The notes below the pieces were generated by a model, which saw only the letters and a program-made list of their open reading frames with translations, was not told the origin of the DNA and did no database searches. Positions 17,222 to 27,000 of a DNA stretch of 64,000 nucleotides are shown in pieces. The DNA comes from Stenotrophomonas pavanii. GTDB lineage: Bacteria; Pseudomonadota; Gammaproteobacteria; Xanthomonadales; Xanthomonadaceae. The translations under genes were made by a program, and so were the position numbers. Every line of letters starts with the position of its first letter. The stretch's first letter is position 1. Where the stretch lies: the NCBI RefSeq assembly GCF_900101175.1, contig NZ_FNFQ01000002.1:436291-500290 (forward strand), read 5' to 3'.

Positions 17222-18865
17222 TCAGATGTCGGTGTGGTGATGCGGTACGGTGGCGGGCAACGGATCGTGCCCACCCACGAAGTGACGCACCACCGGCGCA
17301 CGCTCACCGCGATGCAGTGCCCGCAGGGCTTCCTGGATCGCCCTGTCATCGGCGGTGATGCGCTCATGCTGGCGCAGGTGCTCCAGCCACGATGGGGTCA
17401 CGAAATACTCCAGGTGAATCCCCGGAGTTGCCACGTCCTCGACCACGCCCCAGACCACCGCGCCATCGCGGCGACGGATCGTGCCCAGCGCGCGCATCTG
17501 CGCCTGGAACGCCGCACGATCGGCATCGTCGATGCGGTACTCGAGGGTCACCAGCACCGGGCCCCGGTCATTCGATACCGGCACCGACAGTTCCGGCGCC
17601 GGCCAGTGTCCGGCAGGGCGCAGATTCAGGTCCTCGGTGCCTGCAATGCGCACCCGCCACACCAGCAGTCCTCCGATCACCGCGCCGGCGGCCGCCACCA
17701 GCAATGCCAGCTCCGGCGAAGTGCGTTGCGCCAGCGCGCCCCAGCTCAGGCCGCCGGCGGCCATGCCGGCGGAAAACACCATGATGTACAGCGCCAGTGC
17801 GCGTGCACGCACCCACGCCGGTACCGCCGTCTGCGCGGCGATCTGCAACGACGACAGCACGGTGATCCAGGCAAACCCGTTCACCAGCATCACCGCCGGC
17901 AGCACGTACCAGCTGCGGGTCAGCGCCAGCCCGACCAGGCTCAGCGCCAGCGACAACGTCGCCAGCAGCACCAGCAGGTCGCGGTCCAGCTGCGCGCGCA
18001 GCTTTGGCAACAGCAGCGCACCGCCCACCGCACCGATCCCGATGCAGCCCAGCAGCATGCCGTACTGCCCCGCCCCGCCGTGCATCTGCCCGCGCACCAC
18101 CACCGGCAGCAGGGCGTTCATCGCTGCAGCGAAGAAGAAGAAGCCGACCGACTTGATCAGCACCGCCTGCAACCGCCCGGCGCGGCTGGCGTAGCGCAGG
18201 CCCGCTTTCAAGCCGGCGCCAAATCCTTCCGGCGGCAGGCTGGACTGCTTCGGGTCGCGTTTCCAGCCCCACACCACAAACAGCATCGCGGCGAAGGTGA
18301 TCGCATTGAAGCCGAACGCCCAGACCGCTCCCAGCTGGGCGACGATCACGCCGCCGACGGCCGGGCCGATCGAGCGCGCGATGTTGATGCCGATCGAGTT
18401 CAGCGCCACTGCCGAGGCCAGCATCGGCTGCGGGACCAGCTCGGACACGATCGCGGCCTGCGCCGGCATCGCCATGGCTGCACCGCAGCCCATGCAGAAC
18501 GTCAGCAGCACCAGCAGCTGCGGTGTCAGCAGGTCCATCGCGGTCAACGCTGCCATGGCCGCAGCGACCATCAGCATCCAGCCCTGCGTTGCCAGCAGGT
18601 ATCTGCGGCGGTCAACGATGTCGGCCAGCGTGCCGGCGGCCAGTGCCAGCAGCACGATCGGCACCGTGGTGGCCGACTGCACCAGCGCCACCATCAACGG
18701 CGAGCCGGTACGCTCGGCCATCACCCAGGCGGCGGCCACGTCATTGACCCAGGTCCCGATGTTGCTGGCCAGGATTGCCAGCCAGATCGATCGGAACATC
18801 TGGATCTTCAGGGGGGACCAGGCGCCTTCGGCCGGTACGGGTTGCGACGCGTTTGCGTTCACCAT
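17222..18865 (-). CDS. MFS exporter with C-terminal monooxygenase-like domain
   Basis: 547 aa from the ATG at 18865, which has GGAG 7 nt upstream; an ATG at 18871 is too close to it. Residues about 15-420 form an MFS_3-type transporter (enterobactin-exporter-like family) with motif-A-like GTLADIVDRRRYL. From about residue 435 (GPVLVTLEYRIDDADRAAFQ...) to about 525 there is a soluble alpha+beta extension resembling the dimeric antibiotic-biosynthesis-monooxygenase fold. The tail is His-rich (PHHHTDI). The fused domain is seen in some MFS_3 proteins; its role is unknown. Last gene of the operon starting at 23612; overlaps the porin gene by 7 nt. Confidence 0.85.
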   Translation of the reverse strand: MVNANASQPVPAEGAWSPLKIQMFRSIWLAILASNIGTWVNDVAAAWVMAERTGSPLMVALVQSATTVPIVLLALAAGTLADIVDRRRYLLATQGWMLMVAAAMAALTAMDLLTPQLLVLLTFCMGCGAAMAMPAQAAIVSELVPQPMLASAVALNSIGINIARSIGPAVGGVIVAQLGAVWAFGFNAITFAAMLFVVWGWKRDPKQSSLPPEGFGAGLKAGLRYASRAGRLQAVLIKSVGFFFFAAAMNALLPVVVRGQMHGGAGQYGMLLGCIGIGAVGGALLLPKLRAQLDRDLLVLLATLSLALSLVGLALTRSWYVLPAVMLVNGFAWITVLSSLQIAAQTAVPAWVRARALALYIMVFSAGMAAGGLSWGALAQRTSPELALLVAAAGAVIGGLLVWRVRIAGTEDLNLRPAGHWPAPELSVPVSNDRGPVLVTLEYRIDDADRAAFQAQMRALGTIRRRDGAVVWGVVEDVATPGIHLEYFVTPSWLEHLRQHERITADDRAIQEALRALHRGERAPVVRHFVGGHDPLPATVPHHHTDI

Positions 18866-20142
18866 TGCCATGCTCCAACGATCGAGGCGAACAACGTGTC
18901 CTGGCCACCGGCCTGCTTCAGCGCAGGACCGGCGTCGACCCAGGCCAGCTGCAGCTGCCATTGCCAGTGTTCGCTGGCCTGCCAGCGGGTTTCGGATTTG
19001 TACTGCGTGCCGATGCGGCGCGCGCCACCGGCACTGCCCGGCAACGCCAGCAGCGGCGCCGGCGTGGTGTAGACCGCATCGGCCCGGCGATGCTTCCACG
19101 CCATCTGTACGCCCAGTTCCGTCGTCACCGCGTCGCGCAGGCGCAGGGTCAGGGTCGGCTGCACGTCCATCAGATTGGCGGGGGCCAGCAGGCTGGCCTC
19201 GCTGAAGTAGGCCGATTTCGGGAACAGTGCATTGAAGGTGCCCACGCGACCATCGCGAAGGTTGCCGTCGCCACTGGCGATATCCGCCTTCAGCCCCAGC
19301 CGTGGTTGCAGCGGCCGCTCGGTCCAGCGCCAGCCGGTGTCGGTGGCCAGCGTCCAGGCGCGGACATCCAGCGTGCCGGCGACCGTCTGCAGTTCACCGC
19401 CCTGCGCCACCAGCTCGGTGTTCCAGTCCAGCGCACCGGCCTGGCCGAACCAACGCGCACCGAGGGTCTGCCGCCGCTCGGTACCGGAGCCCGCCGCAAA
19501 GCGCGCGCCTTCACGACGGTAGTCCAGCAGGTACAGATCCCATTGCCCTGGGCCACGACCCCGCGCGGTGGTCGCATACGCGCCCCACAGGTGGGCACCG
19601 CGTTCGCCGCGGTCATCGAAGGCGCCGGGTCGGTTCTCCAGCGGTCGCAGCGCCATCAGGTCCAGCGTGCCGAGGCGGCCTTTCCAGCCTGCACGGGCAC
19701 CATCGAATGCCAGCCGGATGTTCGGCCCATCGCGCACCGACAACAGCCGCGAACTGCCATAGCCGGCTTCCTGGCGGCCGAGCTGCAGATGGAACCCACC
19801 GCGCTGCCAGCGCCAGTAGGCCTGCTGCACGTCCAAGGCGCCTCGGTCGGTACGGCCCGGGCCGCCTGCCTTGCCATTCTCGGCATGCACGCCCAGCTGC
19901 AGCCGTGCCTGCCAGTTGTCCTCGACATACGTGGCCGACGCCAGTGCACGCAGCAGGCCGTAGCCGTCTTCACTGCCGCCGATACCGAATCGGGCCGGGT
20001 CGTAGTACATCCCCCTGAGGCGCAGCGAGGCGTCCCATTGCAGTTGGCCGTCGCCCGCGTCGCTGCAGTGACCGCCTTCGCAGGCCTGCACCAGCGATGG
20101 TGCGGCCAGCAGCGCCAGGCTCAGAACGCGAAGCACGAGCAT
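18859..20142 (-). CDS. alginate-export-type outer-membrane beta-barrel
   Basis: 427 aa with a signal peptide (about 1-20, ending SLVQA) and a conserved early pair of cysteines (ACEGGHCSD). The rest shows the alternating pattern of beta-strands of the alginate-export family (AlgE-like): WDASLRLRGMYYDP, WQARLQLGVHAENG, LDVQQAYWRWQ, LGLKADIASGDGN, ending in ASIVGAWQW with an aromatic last residue, as in barrels. No alginate synthesis gene is near, so it is more likely a specific porin for the substrate of this operon. It overlaps the amidohydrolase end by 22 nt. Confidence 0.82.
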   Translation of the reverse strand: MLVLRVLSLALLAAPSLVQACEGGHCSDAGDGQLQWDASLRLRGMYYDPARFGIGGSEDGYGLLRALASATYVEDNWQARLQLGVHAENGKAGGPGRTDRGALDVQQAYWRWQRGGFHLQLGRQEAGYGSSRLLSVRDGPNIRLAFDGARAGWKGRLGTLDLMALRPLENRPGAFDDRGERGAHLWGAYATTARGRGPGQWDLYLLDYRREGARFAAGSGTERRQTLGARWFGQAGALDWNTELVAQGGELQTVAGTLDVRAWTLATDTGWRWTERPLQPRLGLKADIASGDGNLRDGRVGTFNALFPKSAYFSEASLLAPANLMDVQPTLTLRLRDAVTTELGVQMAWKHRRADAVYTTPAPLLALPGSAGGARRIGTQYKSETRWQASEHWQWQLQLAWVDAGPALKQAGGQDTLFASIVGAWQW

Positions 20143-22091
20143 CCCATCGCACCCCAGAAGGCGCTCAGGTCGTCGGTGGGCGCCGCATGCCGCGCGGCAT
20201 GGCCGTGAGCACCATGCGTACTGCAGGCCACACCGTGATGGTGGCGATGCGCGGCGGCCAACCCGGTGGCGGCGCCGCCAACGTGGTAGCCACCGAAGCG
20301 GTTGACCGGCGACCAGTCCGGCATCGCCGGCGGCAGCTGCGGCGCCAGGCCGGCGTAATCGCCGTCGGCGTGCACGATGCGGCCGCCGACCACGGTCAGC
20401 AGGCTGGTGATGTCGGCGATCTGCGCGTCATCAACGCGGAAGAAGTCGGCCGAAAGCAGGATGAAATCAGCCAGCTGGCCAGCTTTCAGCGTGCCCTTCA
20501 CCGCTTCGTCGCCGGAGAACCAGGCACTGCCCTGCGTCCACAGGCGCAACGCCTGCTCGCGTTCGAGCAGGTTCTCCTCGCCATACAGGGCCAGGCCGCC
20601 CACGGTGCGCCCGGTCACCAGCCAGGACAACGCCACCCACGGGTTGTAGCTGGCCACGCGGGTGGCATCGGTACCGGCACCGACCGGCACGCCTTCGGCC
20701 AGCATGCGCCTGACCGGCGGCGTGTGCCGCGCAGCCTGCACACCGTAGCGCTCGACGAAAGCTTCGCCCTGGTAGGCCATGCGGTGCTGCACGGCGATAC
20801 CGCCGCCCAGCGCACGGATGCGTTCGATGTTGCGCGGGGTGATGGTCTCTGCGTGGTCGATGAACCAGTGCAGGCCATCGAACGGCACCTCGCGGTTGAC
20901 CTGTTCGTACACATCGAGGATGCGGGTGATGCTCTCGTCGTAGGTGGCGTGGATACGGAACGGCCAGCGTTTCTCGACCAGCAGCTTCACCACGTCGTGC
21001 AGTTCGGGTTCAAGGTCCGGCGGCAGTTCCGGGCGCGGCTCGTTGAACAGCTCGAAGTCGGCCGCCGAGAACACCAGCATCTCGCCGGCACCATTGTGGC
21101 GCAGCAGGTCATCGCCCTGGCGCGGCTGCAGGATTTCACTCCAGCCACGGAAGTCATCCACTTCCTTGCCCTTGTTCTGGGTGAACAGGTTGTAGGCGAT
21201 GCGCACTGTCAGCTGGTCATCGCGGTGCAGCTGCTCGATGACCTGGTAATCCTCGGGGTAGTTCTGGAAGCCGCCGCCAGCGTCGATCACCGAGGTGACG
21301 CCCAGCCGGTTCAGTTCGCGCATGAAGTGGCGCGTCGAATTGGCCTGGTACTCGATCGGCAGGCGTGGCCCCTTGGCCAGCGTCGCATACAGGATCAGCG
21401 CATTCGGCTTGGCCAGCAGCAGCCCGGTCGGATTGCCCAGCGAATCGCGCACGATCTGCCCGCCCGGCGGATCCGGCGTGTCCTTGCTGTAGCCGCACGC
21501 ACGCAGCGCGGCGCGGTTGAGCAGCGCGCGGTCGTACAGGTGCAGCAGGAACACCGGCGTATCCGGCGCGATGTCGTTGAGCTCCTGCAGCGTCGGCAGG
21601 CGCTTCTCGTTGAACTGTGCGGCGGTGAAGCCACCGACCACGCGCACCCACTGCGGTGCAGGGGTGCGGTCGACCTGGGCCTTCAACATGTCCAGGGCGT
21701 CGCCCAGCGAACGCAGGCCGTCCCAGCGCAGTTCAAGGTTGTAGTTCAGGCCACCACGGATCAGGTGGGTATGGCTGTCGTTGAGGCCAGGCAGCAGGCG
21801 CCTGCCCTGCGCGTCGATCAGCGTCGCTTCATTGCCCCAGCCGCGCATGATCTCCTCGTCGCTGCCGACGGCGACGATGCGGCCCTCCTGCACGGCCAGT
21901 GCCTGGGCATGCGGCTGCTGCGGGTCGAGGGTGGTGATGCGGGCATTGCGGATGACCAGGGTGCTCATGCGACGCTCCTTGGAAGTGGAATCGAGTGCGG
22001 CAGCGGCGCGACCGGCCAGGCCGAGCGCAACCGCGGCGCCGCTGGCCAGCATCACGGTGCGGCGGCCGTGGTCGAGGGGATCGTGACTCAT
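20121..22091 (-). CDS. Tat-type amidohydrolase, YtcJ-like
   Basis: 656 aa from the ATG at 22091, which overlaps the DoxX stop (ATGA). A twin-arginine leader (HGRRTVMLASGAAVALGLAG) is followed by an amidohydrolase family 3 domain: metal site LLPGLNDSHTHLIRGG, later WFIDHAETI, VQHRMAY and GAGTDATRV. An internal ATG at 21968 has a strong AAGGAG 6 nt upstream and would give a cytosolic form starting MSTLVIRNARI. The C-terminus is rich in His and Cys (AAAHRHHHGVACSTHGAHGH; ends GCSCFAF), possibly a metal-binding tail. The family hydrolyses N-substituted amides and related bonds; the substrate here is unknown. Confidence 0.88.
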   Translation of the reverse strand: MSHDPLDHGRRTVMLASGAAVALGLAGRAAAALDSTSKERRMSTLVIRNARITTLDPQQPHAQALAVQEGRIVAVGSDEEIMRGWGNEATLIDAQGRRLLPGLNDSHTHLIRGGLNYNLELRWDGLRSLGDALDMLKAQVDRTPAPQWVRVVGGFTAAQFNEKRLPTLQELNDIAPDTPVFLLHLYDRALLNRAALRACGYSKDTPDPPGGQIVRDSLGNPTGLLLAKPNALILYATLAKGPRLPIEYQANSTRHFMRELNRLGVTSVIDAGGGFQNYPEDYQVIEQLHRDDQLTVRIAYNLFTQNKGKEVDDFRGWSEILQPRQGDDLLRHNGAGEMLVFSAADFELFNEPRPELPPDLEPELHDVVKLLVEKRWPFRIHATYDESITRILDVYEQVNREVPFDGLHWFIDHAETITPRNIERIRALGGGIAVQHRMAYQGEAFVERYGVQAARHTPPVRRMLAEGVPVGAGTDATRVASYNPWVALSWLVTGRTVGGLALYGEENLLEREQALRLWTQGSAWFSGDEAVKGTLKAGQLADFILLSADFFRVDDAQIADITSLLTVVGGRIVHADGDYAGLAPQLPPAMPDWSPVNRFGGYHVGGAATGLAAAHRHHHGVACSTHGAHGHAARHAAPTDDLSAFWGAMGCSCFAF

Positions 22092-22513
22092 GCGAAAGCT
22101 CCCGGAAGTCGTAGGCCATCCAGCGCCCAGGCCCCCGGCCCGGCCAGCGCGAGGGCCAGCAGCACCGTGGTCCACATCAGCGGGTACTCACTGCCGCCGC
22201 GCATCCAGAACCAGCCCTTGGGCAGGGCCAACAGGACGGTGAAGCCGATGAAGGCAGCGGCGGCAAGCGCGGCGATGCGGGTCTGCCAGCCGAGCAGCAC
22301 GGCCAGCCCGGACAGCACCTGCAGCAGGGACAGCAGCAGCGGCAACGGCGCCACTGCCGGCAGCCCGAAACCGCGCAGCTCTGCTGCAAAGCCATGCAGC
22401 CCCGGTCCACCGAACCAGCCGAACAGCTTGCCCAGCGCGTGCGGCAGCAGGAAGCCGCCTGCCGCCACGCGCAGCATCAGCAGGGCCAGGTCGAGGCCAT
22501 GGCCAGCCAGCAT
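22088..22513 (-). CDS. DoxX-family membrane protein
   Basis: 141 aa with four predicted membrane helices (about 8-28, 55-77, 80-97, 110-130) and the DoxX hallmark LMLRVAAGGFLLPHALGKLF. DoxX proteins are small inner-membrane proteins linked to quinone or thiol redox chemistry in some bacteria; function here is open. It lies 2 nt after the isochorismatase-like gene and overlaps the amidohydrolase by 4 nt, so it belongs to the same operon. Confidence 0.82.
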   Translation of the reverse strand: MLAGHGLDLALLMLRVAAGGFLLPHALGKLFGWFGGPGLHGFAAELRGFGLPAVAPLPLLLSLLQVLSGLAVLLGWQTRIAALAAAAFIGFTVLLALPKGWFWMRGGSEYPLMWTTVLLALALAGPGAWALDGLRLPGAFA

Positions 22514-22515
22514 GC

Positions 22516-23172
22516 TCAGTGCCCGCCTTCCTGCGCGCCGAACATGCGCTTGGCGTACTGGATGCCGATGCCATAGCCGCCGGCGTGGTCGCGGGCGATG
22601 CCGGTGGTCAGGTCGTAGGTTTCACCCCGTGCCCAGTCGCGCTGCAGTTCGAGCAGGTACTGCACGCTGGTCATCGGCACCGCGCCGGCCTGCACCATGC
22701 GGGTGATCGCACGCTCGTGCGCTTCTTCGCTGACGTCGCCGCAGGCATCGGTGATCACATGGACCTCGAACCCCTGCGCCAGCGCCGACAGCGCCGGCCC
22801 AACGATGCAGACGCTGGTCCACAGGCCGGCAAGAACCAGCCGGCGCTTGCCGATGCGGTTGATCTCATCGATCACCGGCTGGTCTTCCCAGGTGTTCATC
22901 GAAGTGCGGTCGAACACCGGCTGGCCCGGGAAGATCTGCGGCAGCTCCGGGAACATCGGGCCGGAGAATGACGTCTCGGCCACCGTGGTCAACACGACCG
23001 GCACGTTGAACCCCTTGGCCCCCTTGCTGATCAGCGACACGTTGTTGCGCAGCGCGGAGATGTCGATGGTGTGGGTGGCGAACGCCATCTGCGACTGGAA
23101 GTCGATCAGCACCAGGGCGTGGTCGGTCGGCGACAGCAGGGCCGGGGCGGGCGTGGCGGTGGCAAGGCTCAT
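22516..23172 (-). CDS. isochorismatase-like cysteine hydrolase, YcaC type
   Basis: 218 aa, whole length one isochorismatase-like fold. The presumed catalytic set is Asp24 (LVLIDFQSQM), Arg89 in FDRTSMNTWED and Cys122 in GLWTSVCIVGPAL. The pattern is that of YcaC-type hydrolases of unknown physiological substrate, in which Arg/Lys and Cys complete the triad. Its start overlaps the AraC gene by 4 nt. In this operon it could act on a product of the amidohydrolase, but that is inference. Confidence 0.87.
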   Translation of the reverse strand: MSLATATPAPALLSPTDHALVLIDFQSQMAFATHTIDISALRNNVSLISKGAKGFNVPVVLTTVAETSFSGPMFPELPQIFPGQPVFDRTSMNTWEDQPVIDEINRIGKRRLVLAGLWTSVCIVGPALSALAQGFEVHVITDACGDVSEEAHERAITRMVQAGAVPMTSVQYLLELQRDWARGETYDLTTGIARDHAGGYGIGIQYAKRMFGAQEGGH

Positions 23173-23612
23173 GGATGGACTCCGTGGGAAACACGATCAT
23201 GGGGAAGCAACAGGGCGGCGTCGCCGGCCCGATACTGGCCGGGGCTGCACCCGGTCTCCGCGCGGAAGCTGCGGACGAAATGGCTCTGGTCGAAGAAGCC
23301 CAGCTGCTGGGCCAGGCACGCCATCGGCAGCTGCGCACCCGGCAGCAACTGGCAGGCGCGCTGGATGCGGCGGCGGCGCACATAGCGCAACGGGCTGGCG
23401 CCGGTGCCGCTACGGAACAGGCGCACCAGATGGAAGCGGCTGACGCAGGCGGCGGCCGCCAGCTCGGTGACCCGCAGCGGCTGCGACAGGTGCTCATCGA
23501 CATAGCGCAGGGCTCGCTGCAGTGCGGCGGCCTGCTGCGGGGCAAGCGGGATGGCGGACGGATCGGGCGGACTGACGGTGGCCATGCGGGGCGCCGCGAG
23601 GGGGTGGCCCAT
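23169..23612 (-). CDS. short AraC-type regulator, first gene of the operon
   Basis: 147 aa, essentially only the DNA-binding region of AraC/XylS proteins: YVDEHLSQPLRVTELAAAAC for the first helix-turn-helix and ACLAQQLGFFDQSHFVRSFR for the second, ending TGCSPGQYR. There is no separate effector-binding domain. Start uncertain: ATG at 23612 or at 23585, neither with a clear ribosome site. It overlaps the isochorismatase-like gene by 4 nt and probably controls the operon. Confidence 0.83.
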   Translation of the reverse strand: MGHPLAAPRMATVSPPDPSAIPLAPQQAAALQRALRYVDEHLSQPLRVTELAAAACVSRFHLVRLFRSGTGASPLRYVRRRRIQRACQLLPGAQLPMACLAQQLGFFDQSHFVRSFRAETGCSPGQYRAGDAALLLPHDRVSHGVHP

Positions 23613-23662
23613 GGTGCGCGGCCGGCGTGCGATGCCCTACCCCCGTCGGTCGAGGCCGGCGC

Positions 23663-23992
23663 CTACCCGAATGGGGGAGGCCGACGGCCGAGCAGGCGGC
23701 GCCCGAACCAACGCGCGTCCAGCGAATAGGCCCCCGGCCCCACCATCAGCAGCGCCGGCGGCAACACCACCAGCGGCCAAGGCGCCTGCTGCGCGAACAT
23801 GCCTGCGACCGCCATCATCGCCGCCAGGGGGGTCAACACCCCCAGCGCGAGCATGGCCGCCGCCAGCAGGCACAGCAGCCACCAGCCGGCGTGCACGCCG
23901 GGCGTGCACAACGCCGAAGCCAGGCACAGCCGCAGCCACAGCAGGCCAATGCCCGGACCGCGGTCGGGGAACATCACGAACAGGCGCTGCAT
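23663..23992 (-). CDS. small DoxX-like membrane protein
   Basis: 109 aa from the ATG at 23992 (GGAG 9 nt upstream). Three or four hydrophobic segments (about 14-30, 36-52, 54-66, 72-88) separated by short loops; C-terminus basic (RWFGRRLLGRRPPPFG). The PWPLVVLPPALLMVGPGAYS stretch is reminiscent of the last helices of DoxX proteins, and PGAYSLDA recalls PGAWALDG in the DoxX at 22088. Function unknown. It lies 50 nt upstream of the AraC gene on the same strand. Confidence 0.6.
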   Translation of the reverse strand: MQRLFVMFPDRGPGIGLLWLRLCLASALCTPGVHAGWWLLCLLAAAMLALGVLTPLAAMMAVAGMFAQQAPWPLVVLPPALLMVGPGAYSLDARWFGRRLLGRRPPPFG

Positions 23993-24088
23993 GGATGCGC
24001 TCCGGGAGTCATGCCGGCGTGATAGCCGACGGCGACGCCCGTTGCCTACCCCGTTCGGGTCACCCCGGGCTGCCCCACACCTGCCAGA

Positions 24089-27000
24089 ATGCGCGCCATG
24101 CGTGGCCGCCCCTTCCCGTTCGTGCGTCGCCTGCCGGCGCTGCTGACGTGCCTGCTGCTGTTGACCGCCCTGCCCGCCCTTGCCGTGCAGCGCCCGCCGG
24201 TGAGCGGTGGCCTGCCCGATTACGAACACACGGCCTGGCGGGTCGGCCAGGGTGCGCCCGGCGACATCTGGGACATCACCCAGGACCGGGACGGCCTGTT
24301 GTGGCTGGCCACCGGCTCGGGCCTGTACCGCTTCGATGGCCGCCGTTTCGAACGGCAGCCGGCCCCGGCCGGCAGCCACTTCCCGTCCACCAACATGGTC
24401 ACCCTGGCCCATGGCCACGACGGCGCCCTGTGGATCGGCTACTTCCAGGCCGGCATCAGCCGCTTCGCGCACGGTCAGTTGCACAGCTATGGCCGCCAGC
24501 AAGGCGTGCCGGTCGGCGTGGTGCCGCACTTCAGCCAGGATCGCGAGGGCCAGCTGTGGGCGGCGGTCAATGGCGGGCTGCGCCGGTTCGATGGACAACG
24601 CTGGCAGCCCATGCCGGCCAGCGCCGGGCTGCCCGAGCGCCGTGTGCAGTGGGTGCTGCACGACAGCCGGGGAACGTTCTGGGTAGTGGCCGACCTGAGG
24701 ATCTGGATGCGTGCCGCCGGCCAGGCCACGTTCAAGGACACTGGCATCGCCGTCTCGCAGATGGCGACGCTGGCCGAAAGCCCGCAGGGCGAAGTGTGGC
24801 TGGCCGACCGCGTGCGCGGCACGTCGCCGCTGGCCAATGCGCAGGGCCTGCTACCGGACACCGAGCGTGAAGCGCGGCGGCTGCCGGCGCTGGTCGCCGC
24901 GCGCCTGCAGTTCACCGCCGACGGTGCGTTGTGGGCCACGATGAGCCCGCACGGCGGCGTCGCCCGCGTCACCTTCGCCGGCACCCAGGCCGTGCGCATG
25001 GAGCGCTTCGATTCGCCGCACGGGCTGACCGCCACCTCGGCGGTGCCGATCATCGTCGATCGCGAAGGCAATCTCTGGGTCGGCACCAATCTCGGCCTCA
25101 ACCGCTTCCGCGCACGCAGCGTGCACACCCTGGTGGTCGGCCCGAGCGACCCCTACCGCTCGCTGGTACGGGCCAGCGATGGTCGCGTGTATGGCTATGG
25201 CGAAGACCTCAGGCCCTATGACCTGCAACGCCACCTGCTGGATGGCAGCGCGCCGCAGCTGCAGGCCGCCGCGCGCCAGGCGCCCACGCCGATCTGGCAG
25301 TTCGACTGGGTCAACCTTGCGCGCACGGTGGCCGGCCACACGACATTGATTCCGCTGCCGGCCCCGTTCACCGGGCAGCCCCTGCACGCCCTGCTGTTCC
25401 CCGACGACACCCAGGCCTGGGTCTGCACGGGGGAGCGTGGCGTCCTGCAGTACCTGCACGGCCAATGGCGGCAGGAAGGCCGTCTGCCCGAACAGGCCTG
25501 CTCATCGCTGGCGCTCGATGCCCGTGGCCAGCTGCTGCTCGGCTATGCCGATGGCCGTCTGCGCCGGATGGGAGCCACCCGCATCGACACCCTCGACGCC
25601 CGCCAGGGCCTGTCCGTCGGGCCGGTCACTGCGATACTGCAGCATCAGGAGCTGCTGCTGGTGGCCGGCGAGGCCGGCCTGGCCGCACGTCTGGGCGAGG
25701 GCCGTTTCGTTCCGGTGCGCACCGACATGGCCGGTGTGCTGGAAGGCATCACCGGCATGGTTGCCGATCCGAACGGGCACCTTTGGCTCAACGGCAGCCG
25801 CGGCCTGGTCAGGCTGGAAAGCGGCCCGTTGCGCGCGGCCCTGCGCAGCGGCCAGCCGGTCACGCCGCGCCTGTTCGATGCGATCGATGGCATGCCCGGC
25901 ATCGCCCTGCAGAGCGGGCCGATCGCCACTGCCGTCCTGGCCGATGACGGCCTGCTGTGGCTGGCCACCAACCAGGGCCTGGCCTGGCTCGACACGACCC
26001 GTTCGCACGTCAATGCGATGGCGCCCAGTGTCCGCATCGGCGAAGTGCTCTATGGCAGCATGCATGCGCCACTGCGCGACGGCCTGCGCCTTCCAGCCGG
26101 CACCAGCCAGTTGCAGATCGACTACGTGGCGCTGTCGCTGGCGCGCCCGGAACGCAACCGCTACCGCTACCGACTGTCCGGCGTCGACGACGGCTGGCAG
26201 GACGCCGGCAGCAGCACCCGCGCCTACTACACCAATCTGGCCCCGGGCAAATACCGGTTCGAGGTCGAAGCGGCCAACGAAGACGGCATCTGGAGCACCG
26301 CACCGGCCAGCCGCAGCTTCCGCATCGCCCCCACCTTCGTGCAGACGGTGTGGTTCAAGCTGCTGTGCGCCGCCGCGATACTTGCGCTGCTGGTGATGGC
26401 GGTGCGCATCCGCAGCGGGCAGCTGGCCGCACTGTTCCGCGCGCGCCTGCAGGAACGCAATGGTGAACGCGAACGCATCGCACGCGACCTGCATGACACC
26501 CTGTTGCAGGGCAGCCAGGGCCTGATCCTGCGCCTGCATGCGATCAGCCAGTCAGCGCAGACCCCCGAGCCGGTGCGCAGCCAGCTGGAATCGGCGATGC
26601 AGCTGGCCGAACGCAACCTGGCCGAGGGCCGCGAGCGGGTCAATGCCCTGCGCGAGGGCCCCTTCGCCGGCCGCGACCTTGCCTCTGCGCTGGCCGATGT
26701 GCACGCCGAGTACGCCGGGCACGGCACCAACCCACTGCGCTTGACCGTCGAAGGCACGGCGCCACCGCTGCAGGCCGACGCGGCCGAAGAGGTGTTCCTG
26801 ATCGGCCGGGAGGCCATCCGCAATGCACTGCGCCACGCCAGTGCCAGCGCCATCGAAGTAGAGCTGTCCTACGGCGCGCGTTGCTTCCTGCTGCACGTGC
26901 GCGATGATGGCGTGGGCATCGCCGACGAAAATGCAGGCCATGGCCATTGGGGCCTGCAGGGCATGCGTGAGCGCGCGCAGCGCCTCGGCGCGGAGCTGCA

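Noticed and set aside
20097..22706. 869-codon plus-strand frame opposite the amidohydrolase
   Set aside because: Shadow frame; the amidohydrolase motifs and operon overlaps are on the minus strand.
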